Notes under the pieces: model-generated
Database searches by the model: none
Told to the model about the DNA's origin: nothing
The model's input: only the letters and a program-made list of their open reading frames with translations
Shown: positions 43,882-52,686 of the stretch, in pieces
Position numbering within the stretch: position 1 is the first letter of the stretch
Layout of the letters: every line of letters starts with the position of its first letter
Source of the DNA: Limisalsivibrio acetivorans
Lineage (GTDB): Bacteria; Chrysiogenota; Deferribacteres; Deferribacterales; Geovibrionaceae
Length of the DNA stretch: 64,000 nucleotides
Assembly: GCF_000421105.1 (NCBI RefSeq)
Contig: NZ_ATWF01000002.1
Coordinates: 496,001 to 560,000 of the forward strand
Direction: 5' to 3'
Position numbers and translations under genes: made by a program

Positions 43882-44124
43882 CTACTCTACTCTTTCCCCT
43901 GTCTCTGGGTCGATAAGGGCAATATTACCATTTGTAAGCTCTATACCTATCTCGATACAGCTGTATACGAACTCTTCAAAGCTAAGCTTATTAGCCTGAG
44001 CAGCTTCGTTGATCTCATTCATAAACTCTTTATCCATGGCAAATGCCAGGTTTACAAGCTCTTCCTCTTCGTGGCTGTGGTTGTTGTCACCACCGCCGCA
44101 GCTTCCGCCGCAATCGCAACTCAT
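43882..44124 (-). CDS. Small Cys/His-rich protein, unknown function
   Basis: 80 residues, starting at ATG 44124 with AAGGAG about 8 nt upstream. The N-terminus (MSCDCGGSCGGGDNNHSH) offers Cys3, Cys5, Cys9, His16 and His18 as possible metal ligands; Cys56 is internal. The middle (MDKEFMNEINEAAQANKLSF, EEFVYSCIEIGIEL) looks like two helices, with a spacing reminiscent of ribbon-helix-helix proteins. No signal peptide. It starts 10 bp after the TonB-dependent receptor gene and ends the operon. A role as metal-binding sensor or carrier linked to that receptor is inference. Confidence 0.65.
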   Translation of the reverse strand: MSCDCGGSCGGGDNNHSHEEEELVNLAFAMDKEFMNEINEAAQANKLSFEEFVYSCIEIGIELTNGNIALIDPETGERVE

Positions 44125-44134
44125 AGGATTCTCC

Positions 44135-46129
44135 TTAAAAATTGATATCTGCTTTAATGTAGTAGCTCTGCTCCACAGCAGCACTATAACTCTGCTGGGT
44201 TGTCTCTTCCATAAGATTCTGACCAACAACACTGATTTCAGTGTTTTCGGAAGGCCGCCATGCGAGCCTAACATCAAGCTTAGTGTAAGGGTCAATCCTA
44301 TATAGGTCAACAGCATCCGATCGATAAATCATAATATCAATGTCATAATCGTCCTTAAATGTATAGTATGAGCGAACGGACCATTGGTTTTGCGGTGTAT
44401 CCCCTTCTGCAATATTTTCATCAAGCCTGTTTGCATTATCAGCTGTAAGGGTCATATCCAGATCGATATAAGAATAACTGAAGAGAAGCTTCCAGTTTGA
44501 CACAGGGCGCCAGTCCGCAAGAACCTCAACACCCCTTGAGAGCCCCTTAACGTCGTTTGACTTGTACTCATATAGATATAGATGCGTTATCGGATCATTT
44601 GAGATCCCGAGATCCGATTCCGAGGAAACATAGCTTGCTAGATCATAGTAGTCGTTATAGAAGAATGCAGTGTCTATGAGAAGCTTACCCGTGGGTGTAT
44701 ACCGAAATCCAGCCTCGTATGCCTTCATCTTCTCCGAGGTAAACTCATCCGTACCGGCAAGAATGTGTACAGCAGGTATAGGCACCTCATCGTACGGTGG
44801 CGGGCCCTGCCCCGGGAGATAAACCGTTCTTGTTTCACTGTCCTTATCCCACCTTGATGGATTCCTGACAGCTTTTGCAGCGGATGCCCAGAGGAAGATA
44901 TCCTCATTCATTGTGTAGGCAAGCCTGAGATTCGGCATTATATCTCCATCGGTGTAATCGGATTTTTCATACTTGATACCACCGGAAAGCTTGAGCGAAT
45001 CGGTTATTGTTATTTCATCGTGGATAAACGCACTAAATATATGCCGAACAGCTTTTTCCGGCTTCATGAAGAAGTTATAGGTATTATGGAAACTGTCTGT
45101 TACGTACCTGTACCCCAGCCCCCAATAGAGCTTGTTCCTTTTATAAACGGGGAGTTCATGCTGGAAATCGACATCGTAGGTGTTGATCTGCATGCCCCGG
45201 CTGAGGCTGTCCTGGCTGTGATGATCCACATATGCCTGTATAGAATATTTACCGCTGTCGGCCTCGTGATCCAGCTTTCCCATGAGATGGGCACGCTTGG
45301 TTGTCCTGCTTGAATCTACGATCTCCCACTCAAGGGGGTCCAGATCAACCTTTTGCGGATGGTACCACATATAGCCCTGAAAGCCCTCGCCCTGAATAGT
45401 CCAGTTCGTTTTAATGCTTCCCCTGGAGTCCATCCTGAAGCCTGCGAGTGCGTTTCTATAGTAATCTGCCAGAGGTGTTACGTAGTTTTCAACGTTCTCA
45501 GATCCATCTGTCTCGGATGCTTTGGAGTAAACTCTGTAGTAGAAGTTCTCCGCCTTACCACCATAGCGTGTAACTGCCTGGTATGTGTCTTCATTGCCAC
45601 CCAGTGCAGTGACCATCGTGCCCTGAGTTTCAGCAGCAGACTTTGTTATTATATTGATGACGCCATTAACTGCATTGGTGCCCCACATAGTTGCACCGGG
45701 GCCCCTTATAACCTCGATCTGCGCTATATCCTCAAGAACAATGTCCTGAAAGTTCCATAGAACGCCGGAGAACATGGGAGTGTATATGCTTCTGCCGTCC
45801 ACAAGAACCATAAGCTTGTTCGAGTGGAGCATTGGAAACCCTCTTATGCCAAGGCCCCAGTCCTTCGCATCGAAGCGTGTTGATGTAACACCAGGTGCGA
45901 GACGAAGAATCTCAGGGATACTTGTTGCTCCGCTGCGCTTGATCTCCTCGGATGTTATCACATAGATAGCTGAGGGAGCTTCCTTAAGCTTTTCAGGGCG
46001 TTTATTGAGAGTGGTTATCTCCACTGTCATAAGTTCTTCAATGGAAAGAAGCGACAATTCATCTTGAGCAATACACAAAGTGCTTGTTAATAAAGTTAGA
46101 ATCACAATGAGTAAAATAGATCTCATCAT
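44135..46129 (-). CDS. TonB-dependent outer-membrane receptor
   Basis: 664 residues with a signal peptide (SILLIVILTLLTSTLCIAQ). The N-terminus LSIEELMTVEITTLNKRPEK is typical of a subgroup of such receptors. The plug domain carries SAIYVITSEEIKRSGATSI, IRGFPMLHSNKLMVLVDGRS and IEVIRGPGATMWGTNAVNGV. A beta barrel of about 450 residues ends with an aromatic C-terminal residue (YYIKADINF). The ligand (siderophore, metal complex, vitamin) is not readable. The start lies 3 bp after the histidine kinase stop, so kinase and receptor are translationally coupled. Confidence 0.92.
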   Translation of the reverse strand: MMRSILLIVILTLLTSTLCIAQDELSLLSIEELMTVEITTLNKRPEKLKEAPSAIYVITSEEIKRSGATSIPEILRLAPGVTSTRFDAKDWGLGIRGFPMLHSNKLMVLVDGRSIYTPMFSGVLWNFQDIVLEDIAQIEVIRGPGATMWGTNAVNGVINIITKSAAETQGTMVTALGGNEDTYQAVTRYGGKAENFYYRVYSKASETDGSENVENYVTPLADYYRNALAGFRMDSRGSIKTNWTIQGEGFQGYMWYHPQKVDLDPLEWEIVDSSRTTKRAHLMGKLDHEADSGKYSIQAYVDHHSQDSLSRGMQINTYDVDFQHELPVYKRNKLYWGLGYRYVTDSFHNTYNFFMKPEKAVRHIFSAFIHDEITITDSLKLSGGIKYEKSDYTDGDIMPNLRLAYTMNEDIFLWASAAKAVRNPSRWDKDSETRTVYLPGQGPPPYDEVPIPAVHILAGTDEFTSEKMKAYEAGFRYTPTGKLLIDTAFFYNDYYDLASYVSSESDLGISNDPITHLYLYEYKSNDVKGLSRGVEVLADWRPVSNWKLLFSYSYIDLDMTLTADNANRLDENIAEGDTPQNQWSVRSYYTFKDDYDIDIMIYRSDAVDLYRIDPYTKLDVRLAWRPSENTEISVVGQNLMEETTQQSYSAAVEQSYYIKADINF

Positions 46130-46132
46130 TTA

Positions 46133-49100
46133 TTATCCCTTGTCTTTCGATGATTTTCTAATCATAATTATTGACATGACAAACCCTCTTTTGTCAAGGG
46201 GTTTGGATATGTACGAGTCGAATCCTGCGTCCTTGCATTTCTGAACATGCTCCGGAAATGCGTGTGCTGTCATTGCTATACACGGTGTGTACATATTAAG
46301 GCTATCTGCACGAATATTTGAAATAGCATCAAAACCGTCCATCTCAGGCATTTCAATATCCATAATTATAAGGTCATACTCTTTCTCACAAGCCATCTGG
46401 ACAGCTAGGCGTCCGTTCTCTGCAAAACTGATGGTAAAGGGGTAATCCTTCAGCAGGGTTTCCACCACGAGCCTGTTATTCTCTGAATCCTCTGCAACAA
46501 GTATATCAAGCTCCGGAGCCTCCTCCGGAGGGGGTGTTTCCTGCAAAAATTCTTCGTTAATTATGTATCCCGGCTGGGCAATGCTCAGCAGTGTAGCCTC
46601 TATCTGGCTTAGTTTGAGAGGTTTTCTGAGAAATCCCTGCACACCTGCTGCTGCGTATCTTCCGATCGCTTCTGAATCAGCCCTTCTGTCGATTACAGAT
46701 ATGATATACCTGCCATCCCCTTTGTAAAGCTCAATGATCTCTGCCGATGATTTATCCGTAACAACGATCTCAGCCTGAGCGAACTCATTCACCTCTGCAC
46801 CGCCGTATCCTGTGAAAATCTCTGATATGTAGCCGCTGAGCACGCTGCTTTTAAGATCAACATAGAACCGATCTGAGCTGAGGTCAGGAAGGGGTGTAGA
46901 ATCAAATTCTCCAGGGGCATGCTCAAGCACCGCAGAAAAACTGAACACACTACCTCTGCCCGGCTCACTTTGAACGGTTATTGTCCCCTCCATCATATTC
47001 ACAAGGTGCCTGCAGATGGAGAGCCCGAGCCCTGTTCCGCCGAACCTTCTTGTTGCTGAAGTGTCCGCCTGTGTGAAACGGTCGAAGATGAGCTCCTTCT
47101 TATCTTCGGCTATACCTATACCCGTATCCTCAATGTCGAATCTCAGCTTAAGGGTTTTACTCTCCTCTGTGCTGATATTTGAAACCCTGATGATAACATA
47201 ACCCTCTTCGGTGAACTTGACTGCATTGCTGAGGAAATTTGATAAAATCTGACGCAGTCTCAGGGGGTCCCCGACTGCGGCTTTTGGCACACCATCGCCG
47301 ATATAGCAGACCATATCGACACCCTTTTCCGTAGCCCGTATTCCGCTGATATCCGTACACTGCTCCAGAAGCTCTCTTACGTTAAAGATACTTCTGTCCA
47401 GCTTAAGCATCCCCGACTCAACCCTTGAGATGTCGAGGATATCATTAATGATAGACATAAGGTTGTCGCTTGCGTTTGAGATTATATTGATAAACTGCTT
47501 CTGCTCTGGATCATCAACGGATTCCTTCAGCGTATCAGTCATACCTATAATGGCATTCATCGGGGTTCTTATCTCGTGGCTCATGGCGGCAAGGAATCTT
47601 GATTTCGCTTCGTTTGCATCCTCGGCGGTTTTCCTTGCCTGAACAAGTTCTCGCTCAATATTCTTTCTTTCGGTTATATCTATAAACGTCCCAACGATCC
47701 CTGCTGCTTCTCCATCCTTATCGGGCACAACGGCTTTGTAGAATATTACATCCGCATAAACATCATCAAAACGCTTAACCTTTGCTTCATAGATCTGAGT
47801 TTCCCCTGCACCCTGCTCAAGGAGCTGTCTATCCATCTCAAAATCCTTTTCAGCCAGACGGGATGGCGAGAGCTCCAGTGATGTCTTCCCCAGAACATCC
47901 TGAGCCGAAACACCGTTAAAATCAGCGAAGGCCTTATTCACTATAATATACTTACCATCGCTCCCCTTATAAAAGAACGGATTAGGCATGGTATCCAGGG
48001 CGGCGTTTCTGAACAGGTTTGCCTGGATATTCTCCTCCAGAGCCTTCTCCAGCTCAGCTGTGCGCTCTGCAACCATAACCTCAAGGTTCTCTTTGTATAT
48101 ATGAAGGGTGTTAACCAATTCACCTGCACGTACTCCAACCTCTTTAAGGTCGCTGATAAAAAGGCTGTCTGTATCCATTTCGGACTTTTCAGTTTCCGAG
48201 CGGCGGAAGAATGCGGTGAGCCTGTCAAAATCCGCAGATAATCTGGCGGAGAAAAGGATGGAGAAGATAAAGATCATTATCGATGAGGCGGCGAGGATAA
48301 ATATCGTGTACTTGACATCGCGTCTGAGCCTTTCGTCAATACTACTCCTTATGTTGGCGACCTCCTTTTCCAGATCCTCAAGATACATTCCACCTACGAC
48401 TATCCATCCCCATTTCTCATAAACCATTGCATAGCCATACTTCTTTATATATTCGTCTGTCCCGATGATTCCCGGCCTGCTCCATTTATATGTAAAGAAA
48501 CCTTTCCCCGTCTTGGACACTGCATCATCTATGGAAGCCATTATCGCATTAAGCTGTTTATTTTCGGAGCTGTAATGGTTTACGCCTATGAGAGATTTAT
48601 CCGCATGGGCATGGATCGTTCCCGAAAGATCCATAACCACAAGGTAGTAGTTATTTCCAAAACGGATGGATGAGAGGTGGGCAAGGGCATCACGCTTAAG
48701 CCTCTGTTCAACGGCGCCGGGATAGTCTCCCGTATAGATGATAGTATCCATCTCGGGCGAATACTGATAGAAGGTTGTCTTCTCGTAGAAACGCCCCTTC
48801 TTTTTGCCGGGGAGTTGCCAGTAATACTTCAGATATCCGGCTCCGCCAGAGGAGCAGACGCTGAGAGACGAGGGCAGAAACACCCTTCCCTCTCCGTCAC
48901 GAATCTCTGAAACATGCCTTCCAAGAACCTCCTGATCAGAGGGGTGCATGCTCACAGTTTCAGTTTTGCAATCCACAGTGAAGAAGTAATCACCCTCATG
49001 CCTCCCTTTGGTGTGCTTCAGGAAGAGGAGTGCGGACTTTTTAAGCTGTTCGGGGTCAAGTATCGAGGAGTTTTCTCTATAGAGGGAGCTTATCATTTCA

Positions 49101-49372
49101 AGGGCTCGGCCAGACCTTTTGGATTTATCCTCACGCAAAAGCTCATTCGTGTAGGAATCTCTGAACTCAAGATAGGAAACCGCTTCCGTAACGGTGCGGC
49201 GGGCATTCTTTTTCTCCAGTTCGGTATACTGCCGCTTGAGCCTTTCAATCTCATCCTCGGCGCTTTGCCTGTGCCCCTGGATAAAGAAAACGCCCATGGT
49301 TACTGTGACAACGATAAGTATAGCCGCGGAGTAGAGCATGAAAAGGCTTCTGGCTCTGATGCTCTTTTTCAT
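46133..49372 (-). CDS. Hybrid sensor histidine kinase with periplasmic Cache domains
   Basis: 1079 residues. Membrane segments at 11-32 and 355-377 enclose a periplasmic region with two Cache-like units (about 100-230 and 235-340; GDYFFTVDCKTETVSMHPSD and NNYYLVVMDLSGTIHAHADK). A coiled coil, a PAS domain (about 452-570) and HisKA with His599 in MSHEIRTPMN follow. The ATPase domain has SNAVKFTEEG, IEDTGIGI and FGGTGLGLSI. Then come a receiver-like domain without a phospho-acceptor (about 835-935) and a true receiver with Asp1005 in IIMDIEMPEMDG. No Hpt domain or output regulator is encoded nearby. It is co-transcribed with the TonB receptor. Confidence 0.93.
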   Translation of the reverse strand: MKKSIRARSLFMLYSAAILIVVTVTMGVFFIQGHRQSAEDEIERLKRQYTELEKKNARRTVTEAVSYLEFRDSYTNELLREDKSKRSGRALEMISSLYRENSSILDPEQLKKSALLFLKHTKGRHEGDYFFTVDCKTETVSMHPSDQEVLGRHVSEIRDGEGRVFLPSSLSVCSSGGAGYLKYYWQLPGKKKGRFYEKTTFYQYSPEMDTIIYTGDYPGAVEQRLKRDALAHLSSIRFGNNYYLVVMDLSGTIHAHADKSLIGVNHYSSENKQLNAIMASIDDAVSKTGKGFFTYKWSRPGIIGTDEYIKKYGYAMVYEKWGWIVVGGMYLEDLEKEVANIRSSIDERLRRDVKYTIFILAASSIMIFIFSILFSARLSADFDRLTAFFRRSETEKSEMDTDSLFISDLKEVGVRAGELVNTLHIYKENLEVMVAERTAELEKALEENIQANLFRNAALDTMPNPFFYKGSDGKYIIVNKAFADFNGVSAQDVLGKTSLELSPSRLAEKDFEMDRQLLEQGAGETQIYEAKVKRFDDVYADVIFYKAVVPDKDGEAAGIVGTFIDITERKNIERELVQARKTAEDANEAKSRFLAAMSHEIRTPMNAIIGMTDTLKESVDDPEQKQFINIISNASDNLMSIINDILDISRVESGMLKLDRSIFNVRELLEQCTDISGIRATEKGVDMVCYIGDGVPKAAVGDPLRLRQILSNFLSNAVKFTEEGYVIIRVSNISTEESKTLKLRFDIEDTGIGIAEDKKELIFDRFTQADTSATRRFGGTGLGLSICRHLVNMMEGTITVQSEPGRGSVFSFSAVLEHAPGEFDSTPLPDLSSDRFYVDLKSSVLSGYISEIFTGYGGAEVNEFAQAEIVVTDKSSAEIIELYKGDGRYIISVIDRRADSEAIGRYAAAGVQGFLRKPLKLSQIEATLLSIAQPGYIINEEFLQETPPPEEAPELDILVAEDSENNRLVVETLLKDYPFTISFAENGRLAVQMACEKEYDLIIMDIEMPEMDGFDAISNIRADSLNMYTPCIAMTAHAFPEHVQKCKDAGFDSYISKPLDKRGFVMSIIMIRKSSKDKG

Positions 49373-49402
49373 AGCAAACCCTGTAATTGAAAAATGTTAT
49401 TA

Positions 49403-49411
49403 ATTATAGCA
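49403..49411 (-). promoter_or_regulatory. Extended -10 promoter for the histidine kinase
   Basis: Minus strand TGCTATAAT (49411-49403), about 31 bp upstream of the ATG. No good -35 is seen, consistent with an extended -10 promoter. Confidence 0.4.
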
Positions 49412-49456
49412 CATAATAGCAGAAGCCATAACTCTTACCAGATACCACTGGTTAGT

Positions 49457-49600
49457 TTATCCATGACTATTGAAACCTTTCACTGGATTAATCCGCCCAC
49501 TGACATTGCGCCGCAGCCATTCTTTACCATATTCGTTGGCAAGCACACCTATAAAGGCCCAAGGTATCTCATTCCCTGGAAGAGGCTCCTTTGAGATTCT
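49457..49600 (-). pseudogene. Possible coding remnant after the binding protein gene
   Basis: An open stretch of 47 sense codons in the minus direction, in a different frame from the binding-protein gene, overlaps the end of that gene and runs 112 bp past it. The peptide (EIPWAFIGVLANEYGKEWLR, then RNVSGRINPVKGFNSHG) has protein-like composition but no start codon or ribosome-binding site. It may be the tail of a lost gene or of a frameshifted version of the binding protein. Weak evidence. Confidence 0.3.
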
Positions 49601-50708
49601 TCAGAGTCTCGGGGATACTAAAGCTGTAGTCGTTCATGTCGGGATTATAGTATCTTGAATAGGCCTTGAAATCTATTCGTTTAACAGTATCTGAATCCTG
49701 CATTTTTATCAGATCTGCAAACTCAGAGATATTTGAACCGGTGAGCGGGAACATCTCTGTTTTGAAGGAAAGCCTTCCCGTCTCAGCGAAATCTACACCT
49801 TTGAGGTAATCGTGTATAAGAATAACAGCCCAGGCTCCCTCGATGTAGTGCCCGCCCACCGATGCGGCCAGTGTGCCATCCTCTATCATATGGATAACCT
49901 CCGGCAGCCAGTCCATCCCTCCGGTTACGAAGTCTTCACCCGGCATATAACCGAGCCTTGTGAGCTGTTCCGCCGTCGTCTTCGCTATGGCATCGCTAGC
50001 AGCCCAGTATAAGGCAACCTCCGGATACCTCGAAGCAAGGGGCGGAATCATAAGGGCAACCTTTTCCGGGTCCCAGTCTGTATTGAAGATCTGGCGCATA
50101 TTTATCCCTTTGTTGCCATTAAGGTAACGGTTCATCCCCTTTACTCTCAATATGGAGGGATTTGAATCCCTTCCACCTGCAAAGGCTACAGCCTGAATGG
50201 TGCCCTCCTTATGGATAAGCCTGCATTCCTCTGCCAGAGCCTCCATGAGTACAAATCCGGCAAACTCGTCATCGGGGAGTATCTCCCCAATCCATTTTTT
50301 GTATTTGCCCCTCGGCTCCCCCTGCTCATCCGTGGTGAATCCTGCGTTGAACACAAAGGCAGGAACACCAAACTCCTCGGCTATCTCCAAAACATCCTCT
50401 CCCCGCATTTTATGGTTATGAAACAATACGGCATCGGGGGGATTATTAGATCCTAGATACCCCTTGGCAAGGTTTACAAAGAGATTGTAATCATCAAAGT
50501 AAGGAGCGTGGACTATCTCGACCCCCAGATCTTCCGCTGCGGCCTCGATATAGTATTTGGTTCTCATCCAGAAAGGGGAGGGCTCCTGCGTCTTAATATC
50601 GTAGGGGAGCGAGGAGAGCCAGAGTATCCGGAGCTTATCCCCCGATAAAGCATCTTTGGGTGCGTACAGCGACAGAGCAATAATCACAGCACAAATAATA
50701 CGGAACAT
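49569..50708 (-). CDS. Periplasmic sugar/autoinducer-type binding protein without transporter
   Basis: 379 residues from ATG 50708 (GGAGG 5 nt upstream), with a signal peptide (FRIICAVIIALSLYAPKDALSG). The fold is of the type I periplasmic binding protein class (KLRILWLSSLPYDIKTQEPS, YYIEAAAEDLGVEIVHAPYF, VPAFVFNAGFTTDEQGEPRG, YPEVALYWAASDAIAKTTAE), the class that includes ribose-binding protein and LuxP. No ABC permease or ATPase is next to it; instead the next gene in the same direction is the Cache-type hybrid kinase. It may deliver a ligand to that sensor, as LuxP does for LuxQ; this is inference. Confidence 0.82.
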   Translation of the reverse strand: MFRIICAVIIALSLYAPKDALSGDKLRILWLSSLPYDIKTQEPSPFWMRTKYYIEAAAEDLGVEIVHAPYFDDYNLFVNLAKGYLGSNNPPDAVLFHNHKMRGEDVLEIAEEFGVPAFVFNAGFTTDEQGEPRGKYKKWIGEILPDDEFAGFVLMEALAEECRLIHKEGTIQAVAFAGGRDSNPSILRVKGMNRYLNGNKGINMRQIFNTDWDPEKVALMIPPLASRYPEVALYWAASDAIAKTTAEQLTRLGYMPGEDFVTGGMDWLPEVIHMIEDGTLAASVGGHYIEGAWAVILIHDYLKGVDFAETGRLSFKTEMFPLTGSNISEFADLIKMQDSDTVKRIDFKAYSRYYNPDMNDYSFSIPETLKNLKGASSRE

Positions 50709-50734
50709 ACCGGCCTCCAAAGTTATGTTCAGCA

Positions 50735-50763
50735 ATTACAGAAATATAGGAGTCAAATGTCAA
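50735..50763 (-). promoter_or_regulatory. Promoter of the periplasmic binding protein gene
   Basis: Minus strand TTGACA (50763-50758), 17 bp spacer, TGTAAT (50740-50735), 27 bp before the ATG. The -35 lies just beyond the T-run of the upstream gene's terminator. Confidence 0.6.
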
Positions 50764-50767
50764 ATAT

Positions 50768-50797
50768 AAAAAAGCTACCCTCCCCGGTTGGGGAGGG
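50768..50797 (-). terminator. Terminator of the crotonase operon
   Basis: Perfect stem CCCTCCCC/GGGGAGGG (50778-50785 with 50790-50797), 4 nt loop, then a T-rich tail on the minus strand (AGCTTTTTTATA). Confidence 0.85.
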
Positions 50798-50807
50798 TTT
50801 TGGTTAT

Positions 50808-51587
50808 CTATACATCCTTAAATTCGGGTTTTCTTTTCTCGATAAAGGCAGAAACACCCTCTTTCTTATCCGCAGAGGAGAAGCTGAGACCGAAGAGATC
50901 CGCCTCATAAAGGCATCCCTTATCAAGATCCATCTCCGTGCCGTTCACTATGGCCTCTTTGGAAAGCTTAAGAGCTGTCCTGCTCTTCTCTGCAATCTTC
51001 ACGGCCATCTCAAGGGCCTTGTCCATAAGCTCGCCGTCTTCATACACATGATTCACAAGACCGATTCTCTCTGCATACTCGGCTGTAACCATCTCGCCTG
51101 TGAATATCATCTCACTGGCGAGACCTCTCCCCACAAGCCTCGGAAGCCGCTGGGTTCCGCCAAAACCTGGTATAATGCCGAGGTTCACCTCGGGCTGGCC
51201 AATCTTGGCGGACTTCGCCGCAAGACGTATGTCACAGCAGAGTGCAAGCTCGCATCCTCCGCCGAGGGCGTAGCCGTTGATGGCCGCAATCACAGGCTTC
51301 GGGCACTTCTCCACAAGGTTAAAGACGGACTGGGCATCAAGGGCCATCTCCCTTCCCCCCATTCCGTCGAGCTCGGTCATCCCCTTTATGTCGCCACCAG
51401 CCACGAAGGCCTTCTCCCCTGCTCCTGTGAGTATTATAACAGAGACATCGGGATCAACTGCCAGATCCGCCACAGCCTCGCCAAGGGCGGAGATCGTATC
51501 CGGGTCTATGGAGTTCATAGCCTTAGGTCTGTTTATCGTAACAACTGCAACGTCATCCTTCATTTCAACAAGGACTGTTTCTTCCAT
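50808..51587 (-). CDS. Enoyl-CoA hydratase/isomerase family protein (crotonase)
   Basis: 259 residues. The oxyanion-hole motifs are KAFVAGGDIKGM and NGYALGGGCELALCCDIR. The two catalytic-site Glu of hydratases are found in GGGCELA and in GQPEVNLGIIPGFGGTQRL. It hydrates short enoyl-CoAs in the cytoplasm. AGGAGG precedes the ATG, 9 bp after the AcuI-like gene. The pairing with an acryloyl-CoA reductase homologue suggests acryloyl-CoA as a substrate, as for AcuH; that is inference. Confidence 0.9.
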   Translation of the reverse strand: MEETVLVEMKDDVAVVTINRPKAMNSIDPDTISALGEAVADLAVDPDVSVIILTGAGEKAFVAGGDIKGMTELDGMGGREMALDAQSVFNLVEKCPKPVIAAINGYALGGGCELALCCDIRLAAKSAKIGQPEVNLGIIPGFGGTQRLPRLVGRGLASEMIFTGEMVTAEYAERIGLVNHVYEDGELMDKALEMAVKIAEKSRTALKLSKEAIVNGTEMDLDKGCLYEADLFGLSFSSADKKEGVSAFIEKRKPEFKDV

Positions 51588-51596
51588 CTCTTCCTC

Positions 51597-52589
51597 CTAT
51601 CCCATATCCACAACGACACGCCCCTTTAGGCCGCCCTTGAGTATGAGATCGATTTTATCACTAAGACCGTCAAGGTCCGTTTCTTCCACAATATCTTCTA
51701 GATTTTCCGGGAGCCATTCACCGCTGAGCTTCTCCCAGACCTTCTTCCTGGGATCCATGGGGCATTCAACACTGTCTATGCCGATAAGGCTTACTCCCCT
51801 TAGGATAAATGGGAATACGTTTGTGTTAAGCTCCGGTGAGCCCACAAGGCCGCAGCAGGTAACTGCGCCAAGGTAATGAACCGACTTGAGAACTGCGGAG
51901 AGCATATCCCCTCCCACAACATCCACAGCACCGGCCCATCTTGTTTTGGACATCATCTTCTCGTTCGCCTGCATAAGTTCATCCCGTCCGAGAATCTCTT
52001 CTGCACCCAGTTTTTTAAGGAATTCCGCCTGATCGGGCTTTCCGGTAACCGCTGTAACGCTGAAACCCGCCGCAGCGAGTATAGAAACAGCTATACTCCC
52101 CACTCCGCCGGTGGCGCCTGTAACGATAACGCCACCCTTATCAGGGGTAACGCCCGCTTCCATAAGCTTGTAAACAGAGAGTCCGGCGGTGAAGCCTGCT
52201 GTACCGAGGGCCATGGCAGAGCGCTCATTAAGCCCGCTGGGTATGGGGAGTGCCCAACCGGAGGGGATCCGGATATACTCGCCGTAACCTCCGGAGGTGT
52301 TCATGCCCAGGTCATAACCTGTTACCAGAACGATATCGCCCGGTGAGAACCTGCTATCGGAGCACTCCACAACCTCACCGGCAGCATCTATGCCGGGAGT
52401 ATGGGGGAAGTTTCTCGTAACACCTTTATTTCCAATGGCGGAGAGCGCATCTTTGAAGTTAAGGGATGAATAGCGTACACGCACAACAAGCTCACCCTCA
52501 GGGAGCTCCTCCACGCTCTTCTCGCCTATCCTTCTTTCGTACCCTTTCTCGCCCTTTTCGACTATCATAGCTCTGAATTTTTCAGACAT
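51597..52589 (-). CDS. acuI: YhdH/AcuI-type zinc-free alcohol dehydrogenase family (acryloyl-CoA reductase-like)
   Basis: 330 residues from ATG 52589, which has GGAGG 7 nt upstream. Medium-chain reductase fold: SSLNFKDALSAIGNKGVTRN, FPHTPGIDAAGEVV, GTAGFTAGLSVYKLMEAGV, VTGATGGVGSIAVSILAAAG and IGIDSVECPM are typical of the YhdH group, which includes the NADPH-dependent acryloyl-CoA reductase AcuI. The structural zinc Cys cluster of classical ADHs is absent. It forms a two-gene unit with the crotonase. Confidence 0.85.
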   Translation of the reverse strand: MSEKFRAMIVEKGEKGYERRIGEKSVEELPEGELVVRVRYSSLNFKDALSAIGNKGVTRNFPHTPGIDAAGEVVECSDSRFSPGDIVLVTGYDLGMNTSGGYGEYIRIPSGWALPIPSGLNERSAMALGTAGFTAGLSVYKLMEAGVTPDKGGVIVTGATGGVGSIAVSILAAAGFSVTAVTGKPDQAEFLKKLGAEEILGRDELMQANEKMMSKTRWAGAVDVVGGDMLSAVLKSVHYLGAVTCCGLVGSPELNTNVFPFILRGVSLIGIDSVECPMDPRKKVWEKLSGEWLPENLEDIVEETDLDGLSDKIDLILKGGLKGRVVVDMG

Positions 52590-52686
52590 CTTTACCTCCA
52601 ATTAATTCTGACTGCATACAATAATATTATCACCAGGAGGGAAAGAATTCACTACGGATCCACAGACGAAAAGTAAGAAGTATCCT

